Origin: CAZQEZ01 sp964592475
GTDB taxonomy: Bacteria; Bacteroidota; Bacteroidia; Cytophagales; Cyclobacteriaceae
DNA: 42,788 nucleotides
Direction: 5' to 3'
NCBI GenBank assembly: GCA_964592475.1
Contig: CAZQEZ010000019.1
Span: 1-42,788 of the forward strand
Position numbers and translations under genes: made by a program. Below the pieces are notes generated by a model, which saw nothing but the letters and a program-made list of their open reading frames with translations, was not told the origin of the DNA and ran no database searches. Shown piece by piece: positions 1 to 6,273 of this stretch (positions are counted from its first letter, which is position 1; each line of letters opens with the position of its first letter).

Positions 1-2
1 GA

Positions 3-110
3 AATTTAATTATTAACCTGATTAAAAGTGAAAAACACACTTTCCAGGAAATTGCTGAGATTATGGATGTGGAACTATCTTGTGTAAAAGAAATATCTGC
101 GAAAATATAG
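3..110 (+). CDS. C-terminal fragment of a protein cut by the window edge
   Basis: Reading from base 3, 35 residues run open to a TAG stop, so this is the tail of a gene that begins upstream. The end reads FQEIAEIMDVELSCVKEIS, a short helix-turn-helix-like pattern. It resembles the C-terminus of Rpn/PD-(D/E)XK family transposase-nucleases, which often end with an 'eeIAeiTGLsieeI' segment. That resemblance is recalled rather than searched, and the piece is too short to be sure. If right, it would be a mobile-element protein next to the arsenic-type cluster. Confidence 0.4.
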   Translation, partial: NLIINLIKSEKHTFQEIAEIMDVELSCVKEISAKI

Positions 111-406
111 TCTCTTTGGCATATAAACAAGTGTATTAATTACTAAATTAACTCACTATTTTCACCTCTTTTTCCTTTATGCTTATGTTAAAATTTTTAA
201 CCGTAGCGCTGCTATGCTCTCAAATTTTGCCTTGTCTAAAGAAAAAATATGAGTAAAAATTAGTAAGCCAATTTAATAATTACCACATTAGTTAGTCTTC
301 ATCTTTTAGGTCACCAGACAAATCTCACTCAAGCACTGCATTGCAAACAATAGTGCCTTAACCTTACATCAATAGCTAATAATTTTCTTTTTTATTCTCT
401 TAAGTT
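111..406. other. AT-rich intergenic stretch, no gene seen
   Basis: About 300 bases without a convincing reading frame. It contains a near-palindrome GTTAAAATTTTTAAC (187-201), followed at once by CCGTAGCGCTGCTATG with a small AGCGCT self-complementary core. Such short symmetric pieces can be remains of an insertion element, in line with the possible nuclease/transposase tail just upstream. I see no terminator and no RNA gene. The right end leads into the arsR promoter. Confidence 0.4.
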
Positions 407-439
407 TTTGATTTTGAAATTAATTATATCGTATATTTG
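407..439 (+). promoter_or_regulatory. Bacteroidota-type promoter of the ArsR gene
   Basis: TTTG at 407-410 is separated by 21 bases from TATATTTG at 432-439, an exact match to the Bacteroidota -33/-7 pattern (TTTG, TAnnTTTG). The -7 element lies wholly inside the operator palindrome at 428-443, so repressor binding would block the polymerase. Transcription would start around 443-447, practically at the start codon, which suggests a leaderless or nearly leaderless message. Confidence 0.6.
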
Positions 440-443
440 CGAT
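428..443. promoter_or_regulatory. ArsR-type operator 1 (ATCGT-n6-GCGAT)
   Basis: The sequence ATCGTATATTTGCGAT is a nearly perfect inverted repeat with 5-bp arms and a 6-bp spacer. The same motif recurs at 768-783 and 2740-2755. It overlaps the -7 element of the arsR promoter, which points to negative autoregulation by the adjacent ArsR-family protein. Confidence 0.7.
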
Positions 444-447
444 GATT

Positions 448-750
448 ATGGAAATAGAAGAAAAAATATATCCTTACACAGAAAAACAGATACATATGGC
501 TCGCTTTGCTAAAGCGCTGGCACATCCTGCAAGATTATATATTTTAAAGTTTCTTGAAACCAGGTGCAATTGCATGGCTGGCAATATTGTGGATGAGTTG
601 CCCATGGCACAATCGACTGTATCGCAACATCTGAAAGAACTGAAAGAAGCAGGACTAATTCAAGGGTCAATAGAACCGCCAAAAGTTAAATATTGTATCA
701 ACCAAAATAATTGGGCATTGGCCAAACAACTATTTAAAGACTTTTTTTAA
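448..750 (+). CDS. arsR: ArsR/SmtB-family transcriptional repressor
   Basis: A winged-helix repressor of about 100 residues, the usual size for the family. The core reads ALAHPARLYIL, then the recognition region AQSTVSQHLKELKEAGLI. A CNC pair sits just before the helix-turn-helix, where ArsR proteins carry their metalloid-binding CxC, and a further Cys lies in the wing (VKYC). Thus it probably senses a trivalent arsenical or another thiophilic metalloid and leaves DNA when bound. An in-frame ATG also exists at 442, but it falls inside the operator and before the predicted transcription start, so I chose the ATG at 448. The gene heads a cluster of CxxC proteins and efflux pumps and has copies of its likely operator at three places. 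Confidence 0.85.
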   Translation: MEIEEKIYPYTEKQIHMARFAKALAHPARLYILKFLETRCNCMAGNIVDELPMAQSTVSQHLKELKEAGLIQGSIEPPKVKYCINQNNWALAKQLFKDFF

Positions 751-767
751 AAAATTTAACAATAATA

Positions 768-783
768 ATCGTAAATTAACGAT
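768..783. promoter_or_regulatory. ArsR-type operator 2 (ATCGT-n6-ACGAT)
   Basis: ATCGTAAATTAACGAT has perfect 5-bp arms and a 6-bp spacer, matching operators 1 and 3. It lies 25 bases before the small thioredoxin gene and after the arsR stop codon. TAAATTAA inside it is a weak -7-like element, so the downstream genes probably have their own repressed promoter. Confidence 0.65.
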
Positions 784-807
784 AAACTATATATTAAACT
801 TACATCT

Positions 808-1041
808 ATGAAAAATATTAAAATTTTAGGAACCGGTTGCCCCAAATGTAAGACTACCGAGGCAAATGTGAGGAAAGCCGTTGAAGAATTAGGCATAGAA
901 GCCGAAATACAAAAAGTGGAAGACATTACCGACATATTGCAATACAATATAATGTCAACCCCGGCAGTGGTGGTGGATGAGGTAGTAAAGGTAAAGGGCA
1001 GAGTACCCGACGTAAACGAAATTAAAGCATTATTTAACTAA
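808..1041 (+). CDS. Small CxxC thioredoxin-like protein (ArsE-like)
   Basis: A 77-residue cytoplasmic protein of the small redox-active disulfide / MTH895-TM0996 type. It begins KILGTGCPKC, with the redox pair C11-C14 after the first strand, and has the cis-proline loop MSTPAVVVDE that thioredoxin folds use to hold substrate. It lies between the ArsR operator and two exported CxxC proteins. In the arsEFG operons I recall from nitroaromatic arsenical resistance, ArsE is a small thioredoxin-like protein, and the order here fits. It may hand electrons across the membrane through the CcdA-like protein at 1999-2706. The fold is clear; the arsenical role is inferred from context. Confidence 0.75.
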   Translation: MKNIKILGTGCPKCKTTEANVRKAVEELGIEAEIQKVEDITDILQYNIMSTPAVVVDEVVKVKGRVPDVNEIKALFN

Positions 1042-1053
1042 AAAATTATTTTT

Positions 1054-1446
1054 ATGAACGTTATTAAATTATTTGCACTTACAGCTTTTGTTTTTTTATT
1101 GGCCCAAGTTGAGTTAAGCGCTCAGGATGTCAAAGTGGAGGTAGTAAATTTTCATTCTACCAATCGTTGTTATACTTGCAATGCCATTGAGGCAAATGCA
1201 AAAAAGACTGTAGAAACTTATTATAAAGATAATAAGAAAGTTTCTTTTGCGGCTTACAACGTGGATGAAGCCAAAAATAAAAATATTGCTGAAAAATTTC
1301 AGGCTTATGGTTCGTCATTATTTCTAAGAATAAATAATGGTGCAAACACTGAAATTATTAATTTGACCCAATTTGCTTTTATGAATGGGAGAAACGAAGC
1401 AAAGTTTATGGCAGAATTAAGATCAAAAATTAACAATCACTTGTAA
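1054..1446 (+). CDS. Exported CxxC protein, ArsF-like, copy 1
   Basis: 130 residues with a cleavable signal peptide (hydrophobic stretch about 5-23, cut near LSAQ), so it is periplasmic. The redox pair is C39-C42 in STNRCYTCNAIE, followed by a conserved AYGSSLFLRI and a C-terminal NLTQFAFMNGR. It is clearly a paralogue of the next gene, with the same RCxTCxAIE, FQA(Y/F)GSSL(F/Y)LRIN and DFAFMN-type blocks. I recall this family being named 'nitrophenyl compound nitroreductase subunit ArsF', yet no flavin or cofactor site is visible. From sequence alone it is a thioredoxin-like periplasmic protein. It starts 12 bases after the ArsE-like gene, so co-transcription is likely. Confidence 0.7.
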   Translation: MNVIKLFALTAFVFLLAQVELSAQDVKVEVVNFHSTNRCYTCNAIEANAKKTVETYYKDNKKVSFAAYNVDEAKNKNIAEKFQAYGSSLFLRINNGANTEIINLTQFAFMNGRNEAKFMAELRSKINNHL

Positions 1447-1558
1447 TCAAAGAAAGTAAAAAAGGTGAGTTTCAGTCAAGTACCATAGAAATTTAGTGAA
1501 TAAAATCCTGCTTTTCATTTTATGACTTTAACTCATCTTCAAATTAATTTTGATAGCT

Positions 1559-1996
1559 ATGAAAAATAAATCTATATATCTGGTTTTCACTATTTTAATG
1601 GTTTGTCTTTTTTCATGCCAGCCTAAGAAACAAAACAACCCTCCTACTGCACACGAATATTCTTCTAAGGCAGCAATAGAGGTGGTAGATTTTCATGTGA
1701 CTCACAGATGCAAAACTTGCCATGCAATAGAAGAAAATGCCCGGCAGACATTGAATCGATTTTTCAGTAAAGAATTGGAAAATGGCACCATATCTTTTCA
1801 GGTAGTCAATGTTGATCTTCCTGAGAATTCAGTATTGGCAGAGCAATTTCAGGCATTCGGTTCATCTCTTTATTTAAGAATCAATAAAGAAGATCAATCT
1901 GAGATCATAGACTTGACCGATTTTGCCTTTATGAATGCATTAAATGATTACGCATTTGAAACCGGATTTAAACAAAAAATAGAAACCTATTTATAA
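1559..1996 (+). CDS. CxxC lipoprotein, ArsF-like, copy 2
   Basis: The first ATG at 1559 gives 145 residues; an in-frame TTG at 1550 is less likely. The N-terminus is a lipoprotein signal with the lipidated cysteine at C20 (VCLFSC). The redox pair is C51-C54 (THRCKTCHAIEEN). The remainder follows copy 1 block by block, so the two genes arose by tandem duplication, one soluble and one membrane-anchored. It ends two bases before the CcdA-like gene, which suggests translational coupling. Its likely job is to pass electrons between the membrane protein and an exported substrate. Assignment as an ArsF-type subunit rests on recalled family naming and gene order. Confidence 0.7.
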   Translation: MKNKSIYLVFTILMVCLFSCQPKKQNNPPTAHEYSSKAAIEVVDFHVTHRCKTCHAIEENARQTLNRFFSKELENGTISFQVVNVDLPENSVLAEQFQAFGSSLYLRINKEDQSEIIDLTDFAFMNALNDYAFETGFKQKIETYL

Positions 1997-1998
1997 TT

Positions 1999-2706
1999 AT
2001 GGAACTACTACAAAGCTGGTTTGAAACGACGAACATACCCGTACTTTCAGCATTTATTCTGGGTTTGATGACCGCCATTAGCCCATGCCCATTGGCTACC
2101 AACATCACGGCTACTGCTTACATCTCCAAAAACATAATCAGCAAAAAAATGGTGCTTTTCAATGGACTATTTTATACGCTGGGCAGAGGCATCACTTATA
2201 CCGTTATTGGACTCATCCTGTTTTTCGGAGCCAGCCAATTTCATGTGGCACGCTTTTTTCAAACACACGGCGAAAAATACCTGGGGCCAATTTTGTTGAT
2301 TTTAGGTTTACTGATGCTCAATGTCATACCTTTGAAATTTCTGAAAGGAGGCAATTTCCAGGAGAGAATGTCTGAAAAATTGAAGGATAAAGGCATTTGG
2401 GGTTCCTTGCTTATCGGGATATTATTTGCATTGGCTTTTTGTCCATACAGCGGAGCCTTATATTTCGGAATGCTGATACCAATGACTATCGGATCGGTAC
2501 AGGGTCTTATTTTACCTCCTGTTTTTGCTCTGGGTACCGGACTTCCTGTTCTATTGTTTACTTATCTCCTTGCTTTTAGCGTAGGAAAGGTAAGTACTTA
2601 TTTTAATGCTCTGACGAAAATCGAGAAATCGATGCGATATGTGGCCGGTACAGTTTTTATTATAGCTGGCGTCTATTATATATCCATATTCGCGGGCTTA
2701 TTATAA
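1999..2706 (+). CDS. CcdA/DsbD-like membrane protein, ArsG-like
   Basis: 235 residues with about six hydrophobic segments. The two conserved cysteines of the CcdA/DsbD transmembrane family are present: C30 in AISPCPLAT, and C148 in ALAFCPYSGALYF. These form the redox pair that moves electrons across the inner membrane. NCBI names close relatives in this gene order 'aromatic aminobenezylarsenical efflux permease ArsG family transporter', as I recall. The cysteines argue that thiol-electron transfer to the neighbouring exported CxxC proteins is at least as likely as transport. It follows the ArsF-like lipoprotein by two bases. Confidence 0.75.
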   Translation: MELLQSWFETTNIPVLSAFILGLMTAISPCPLATNITATAYISKNIISKKMVLFNGLFYTLGRGITYTVIGLILFFGASQFHVARFFQTHGEKYLGPILLILGLLMLNVIPLKFLKGGNFQERMSEKLKDKGIWGSLLIGILFALAFCPYSGALYFGMLIPMTIGSVQGLILPPVFALGTGLPVLLFTYLLAFSVGKVSTYFNALTKIEKSMRYVAGTVFIIAGVYYISIFAGLL

Positions 2707-2739
2707 AAGAAAAATATATAAAAAAATTTATTTATAATA

Positions 2740-2755
2740 ATCGTATATTTACGAT
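2740..2755. promoter_or_regulatory. ArsR-type operator 3 (ATCGT-n6-ACGAT)
   Basis: ATCGTATATTTACGAT shares 15 of 16 bases with operator 1 and has perfect 5-bp arms. It contains TATATTTA, a near-perfect -7 element, and ends 14 bases before the permease start codon. The flanking TA/TA bases extend the symmetry slightly. Confidence 0.7.
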
Positions 2756-2769
2756 AATCTATTTTAAAT

Positions 2770-4191
2770 ATGGAAAATATAGAAGAAGTAGTTGAAACCC
2801 CCGAAAAAAAAGTTATACAAACTGACGACGTAAAAATAAAAGAAAAAAAACCCGGAGCTATTCGCCAATTCTTTAACACGATTACTAAATCACGAACTTT
2901 TAGTAATGCTAAAGAAATAAAAATATTGGGCTGGATGGTAGCCATATTTCTGGTAGTTTATTACCTCCCGGTCGAAAAGGAAAGGTTTACTAATGCTGTT
3001 TTCGAGTCTCTGGCTTTGGCAAAATGGTACGCCCGTGAACATGTGCTGCTATGTCTGATCCCCGCTTTTTTTATTGCAGGTGTAATCTCGGTATTTGTGA
3101 GTCAGGGAGCTGTGATCAAATACTTTGGCGCCAAAGCCAAAAAATGGAAGGCTTACCTGGTGGCTTCTGTTTCGGGTAGTATTCTCGCGGTCTGTTCATG
3201 CACCGTACTACCTCTATTTTCCAGTATTCATAAACGTGGCGCCGGTTTAGGCCCGGCCATGGCATTCTTATATTCCGGTCCTGCTATTAATATTTTGGCT
3301 ATCATTCTTACCTGGAATATTCTGGGTGTGGAAATGGGAATAGCCCGTACCGTAGGAGCGATCGTGTTTAGTATCGTAATTGGTTTGGTAATGCATTTTA
3401 TTTACTTAAAAGAAGAAAAAAAGAAAGCCGAAGAACAATTGAACTTCCCTGACCCTCCGGAAACCCGCCCATTATGGCAAACCGCTTACCATTTCTTTAC
3501 CATGGTCGCTATCCTGGTATTTGCCAACTGGGGAAGGCCCGAATCGGATAGTGGCTTCTTTTTCTGGCTGTGGACCAATAAATGGTGGATCACCGGAATA
3601 TTTGGTATCCTGCTCATCTTTTCGTTGATCAAGGTGCTAAAGCTTAAAACCGCGTACGTGCTTTCCGCTGCGGCTGTAACCATTTTGGTAGCTGTAATTT
3701 TTCAGAATCCATTGATAACTTTCCTTACCGGTACTATCGCATTGGCTGTAATTACTTTATTTACGCCTGGTGAACCCAATGAATGGTTGCAGTCGAGCTG
3801 GGGATTTGCCAAACAAATCATGCCGCTGCTGGCCATAGGAGTTTTAATTGCAGGTTTGCTTTTAGGTAGCGCCGGCGGCGAGGGACTGATCCCCAACGAA
3901 TGGATCAATGCCCTTGTAGGAGGAAATTCCGTGTTTTCCAATGCTTTTGCCTCCGTATTCGGTGCATTCATGTATTTTGCCACGTTAACAGAAATTCCGA
4001 TTTTGCAAGGGTTGATCGCTTCCGGCATGGGAAAAGGTCCTGCTCTGGCTTTGTTGCTGGCCGGACCGTCGCTTTCTCTCCCCAATATGCTGGTGATCAG
4101 AAGTGTGCTGGGCAATCAAAAAACATTGGTATATATGATATTGGTAATTATTATGGCCACTATTAGCGGGTTGATTTTTGGCTCGATGTAA
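2770..4191 (+). CDS. PF03773-type permease (ArsP/YraQ-like)
   Basis: 473 residues. A charged cytoplasmic N-terminus of about 55 residues is followed by about ten hydrophobic segments. The signature AVCSCTVLPLFSSIHKRG, with C142 and C144, and the later FLYSGPAINI fit the DUF318/PF03773 permease family. This family includes ArsP, which expels trivalent organoarsenicals. A second half-repeat with LLLAGPSLSLPN near the C-terminus indicates the internal duplication seen in long members. It is longer than Campylobacter ArsP (around 315 residues). It has its own ArsR-type operator, so the substrate is probably the same metalloid sensed by the repressor; methyl- or aromatic arsenic is the best guess. 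Confidence 0.75.
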   Translation: MENIEEVVETPEKKVIQTDDVKIKEKKPGAIRQFFNTITKSRTFSNAKEIKILGWMVAIFLVVYYLPVEKERFTNAVFESLALAKWYAREHVLLCLIPAFFIAGVISVFVSQGAVIKYFGAKAKKWKAYLVASVSGSILAVCSCTVLPLFSSIHKRGAGLGPAMAFLYSGPAINILAIILTWNILGVEMGIARTVGAIVFSIVIGLVMHFIYLKEEKKKAEEQLNFPDPPETRPLWQTAYHFFTMVAILVFANWGRPESDSGFFFWLWTNKWWITGIFGILLIFSLIKVLKLKTAYVLSAAAVTILVAVIFQNPLITFLTGTIALAVITLFTPGEPNEWLQSSWGFAKQIMPLLAIGVLIAGLLLGSAGGEGLIPNEWINALVGGNSVFSNAFASVFGAFMYFATLTEIPILQGLIASGMGKGPALALLLAGPSLSLPNMLVIRSVLGNQKTLVYMILVIIMATISGLIFGSM

Positions 4192-4229
4192 AAAAAATCA
4201 AATTGTTTAAGTGAATAACAATTAAAATT

Positions 4230-4499
4230 ATGGAAGACAAAAAAGCCGAAGGAATTCGAACAAAACCAGATGAATGAAAAATCATTGTTTTTCGAAAATG
4301 AAAAGTACCAGGCTATGCTAAAAAATATAGGTTGCTGGCCGGTATAGTTGCTGCGGCAGTAGGCGCTTGAAGTGACTTCATCCATTGTTGGAGTGAAGTT
4401 TTTTCATCGGCCAAAGATATTCCGGCTAAAGTTGAAAAACTTATCGCTCACGGTACTGTCTGGCAAAATCTAGATCATACAAATTTAAACCACAAAAAA
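4230..4499 (+). pseudogene. Decayed small ORF with frameshifts
   Basis: From an ATG at 4230 the frame carries three in-frame TGA codons, so it cannot be read straight. Switching frame near 4250 gives EFEQNQMNEKSLFFENEKYQ, which looks like real coding sequence. Returning to the first frame near 4320 gives KKYRLLAGIVAAAVGA, a membrane-helix-like piece, and later AKDIPAKVEKLIAHG. This pattern suggests a small membrane protein gene broken by at least two frameshifts. I do not recognise the family. It sits between the permease and the thioredoxin lipoprotein, in the same frame as the latter. Confidence 0.4.
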
Positions 4500-4913
4500 A
4501 TGAAGGTAATAAAATTTCAGCAATATTCAGTCATACTGATGTTGACTATAGGCATCCTGATCAACGGATGCATTCAAAATAAGGCACATGACCAGGTTTC
4601 GTCAGGAAAATTGGAAGAAAAAAATACCAAATACAAAGTCACCTTTGTCGAACTGGGTTCAGTGCGATGCATACCATGCCGACAGATGCAACCGATCATG
4701 AAGTCGGTTGAAGAAAAGTACGGCGACCAGGTAAAGGTAGTGTTTTATGATGTATGGACACCTGAAGGTAAGCCATACACCGCTAAGTACGGCATTCAGG
4801 CCATTCCAACCCAGGTTTTTCTCGATGAAAATGGCAAAGAATTTTTTCGTCACGAAGGCTTTTTCCCTGAAGAAGAATTGGTAAATATATTGAAGGCAAA
4901 AGGAGTAAATTGA
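4500..4913 (+). CDS. Thioredoxin-family lipoprotein
   Basis: 137 residues. The lipoprotein signal ends at the lipidated C24 (GILINGC), followed by a Lys/Gln/Ser-rich linker and a thioredoxin fold. The redox pair is C57-C60 in SVRCIPCRQM, and the cis-proline loop is AIPTQVFLDENG. The extra DVWTPEGKPYTAKYGI segment is typical of Bacteroidota thioredoxin lipoproteins found next to CcdA-like proteins. It is anchored in the periplasm and is a likely partner of the CcdA-like protein at 1999-2706, carrying reducing power outward. No ArsR operator is visible directly before it, and a decayed ORF separates it from the permease. Confidence 0.85.
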   Translation: MKVIKFQQYSVILMLTIGILINGCIQNKAHDQVSSGKLEEKNTKYKVTFVELGSVRCIPCRQMQPIMKSVEEKYGDQVKVVFYDVWTPEGKPYTAKYGIQAIPTQVFLDENGKEFFRHEGFFPEEELVNILKAKGVN

Positions 4914-4957
4914 AAATGTATTGAGATATGTTTTGATGCATTTAAAATAGCTTATTA

Positions 4958-6256
4958 ATGATTAGAATTATATATTGTTTATTGGGATTGATCGGGGTAT
5001 CCACTGTCTGTCAGGCTCAGTCAACCATGGATTTGAATCAGTTGCTCGACAGCGCTATACAGCGCAACCATCTCCTTCAATCCAACAGAAAACAAACATC
5101 CATCATTCTGTCAGAAATAAAAATACTGGCAACAAACTATCAGCCGCGCGTATCTGTCTCGGCAAGTTTCTCTTATTGGAAGTTTCTTCTGCCCAATAAA
5201 GAAAGACTACTGGGTGAAATGCGAACGGATATGTATAACGACATTTCTTTCTATCAAACCATATATGACTGGGGTGAAAATAAGGAAAAAAAATCACTGA
5301 TCGAAGAAGAAATTCTTTTGAACAAGGAAGTTTACAGACAGATACACAACACCATAATCTGGGGTGTATCGGACGCATATTTTGCAGCCCTTAAAGCTGA
5401 ATCGGATGTCGAAACTCACGCTAACGCGCTGCAGCAATTAAAGTCGGATCTTAAATATACCGAAAACCTCTACAATATTGGAAGAGTGTCCAGTGTGGAT
5501 GTCTTAAAAATTCAAGTTCAGATCGGCTTAGAGGAAAAAGCATTGCAAATAGCGCGTAATGCAGCTTTGGAACAATTCATTAAAATAAGAAGGCTTTGTA
5601 ACCTTGACGAAACACCACAAGAGGTTATGAACAATTCCGGAGAATTATTTTTGGAAACACAGGATCAGATATTTTTCCCGAATGACTTGTATCGCCAAAT
5701 CTTCATCAATCATCCCAGTTTGTTGATGTCGGACAAAAGGATGAAAATAGAAGCTACACAAAAAAACCTTTTCCGTTTTCAAAATAGTCCCGAGCTTTTC
5801 GCCTACGGCATTGGCAGTTGGGAACATGGTTACATCCCTTTGGGAGACAATTTCAACTACAACATCGGTGTCGGGTTGCGATATGATCTTCCCTGGTGGG
5901 GAGGAAGTGCCTTCAGAACCAAAATGCAACAAAGCGATATGCGGCTGGAGCAAATGGACGATGAAAAAAGCCAGATATTTCTTGACATAAAGAAAGAGGT
6001 GGATTTAACACTCAATGAGATCAATGACAAGAAGATGGAGATTTCGAATAATGAAAAGATCATCCAATTGGCAAAGGAAACGCTGAACAATGCCTGGATC
6101 AAATATCAAAGTGGACAAGGCCCTATTATCGATGTATTGGATGCCCGATCTATATTAACTGATATAACCATTGATTATAATAAGTCCAAAATTAGCTATT
6201 TGCAGGCCTTGGTAAAGTTACACTATTTAATAGGAAATGATGATTATCCCTTTTAA
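4958..6256 (+). CDS. TolC-family outer membrane efflux protein
   Basis: 432 residues with a signal peptide cut near QAQS (about residue 21). The body is mostly long amphipathic helices in two similar halves, as in TolC channels. The family block ENLYNIGRVSSVDVLKIQVQI in the first half is matched by IKYQSGQGPIIDVLDA in the second. It would form the trimeric outer-membrane duct for the adaptor and RND pump encoded downstream. The next gene starts 17 bases after its stop. Nothing in it shows the substrate. The nearby ArsR cluster makes a metal or arsenical pump possible, but the RND protein does not look like a CusA/CzcA metal pump. Confidence 0.85.
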   Translation: MIRIIYCLLGLIGVSTVCQAQSTMDLNQLLDSAIQRNHLLQSNRKQTSIILSEIKILATNYQPRVSVSASFSYWKFLLPNKERLLGEMRTDMYNDISFYQTIYDWGENKEKKSLIEEEILLNKEVYRQIHNTIIWGVSDAYFAALKAESDVETHANALQQLKSDLKYTENLYNIGRVSSVDVLKIQVQIGLEEKALQIARNAALEQFIKIRRLCNLDETPQEVMNNSGELFLETQDQIFFPNDLYRQIFINHPSLLMSDKRMKIEATQKNLFRFQNSPELFAYGIGSWEHGYIPLGDNFNYNIGVGLRYDLPWWGGSAFRTKMQQSDMRLEQMDDEKSQIFLDIKKEVDLTLNEINDKKMEISNNEKIIQLAKETLNNAWIKYQSGQGPIIDVLDARSILTDITIDYNKSKISYLQALVKLHYLIGNDDYPF

Positions 6257-6273
6257 TCTGAAAATAAAGTATT

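Noticed and set aside
3702..4115. Long minus-strand frame inside the permease gene
   Set aside because: It is antisense to a clear membrane protein and shows Pro/Ala/Asn-rich composition without any domain; shadow frame. The same holds for the frames at 8708-9148 and 10400-10852.
4230..4499. TGA recoding (Sec or Trp) in the frame with three TGA codons
   Set aside because: TGA is a normal stop elsewhere in the window (for example at 4911-4913), no Sec element is visible, and other frames supply the missing coding pieces. Frameshift decay is simpler.
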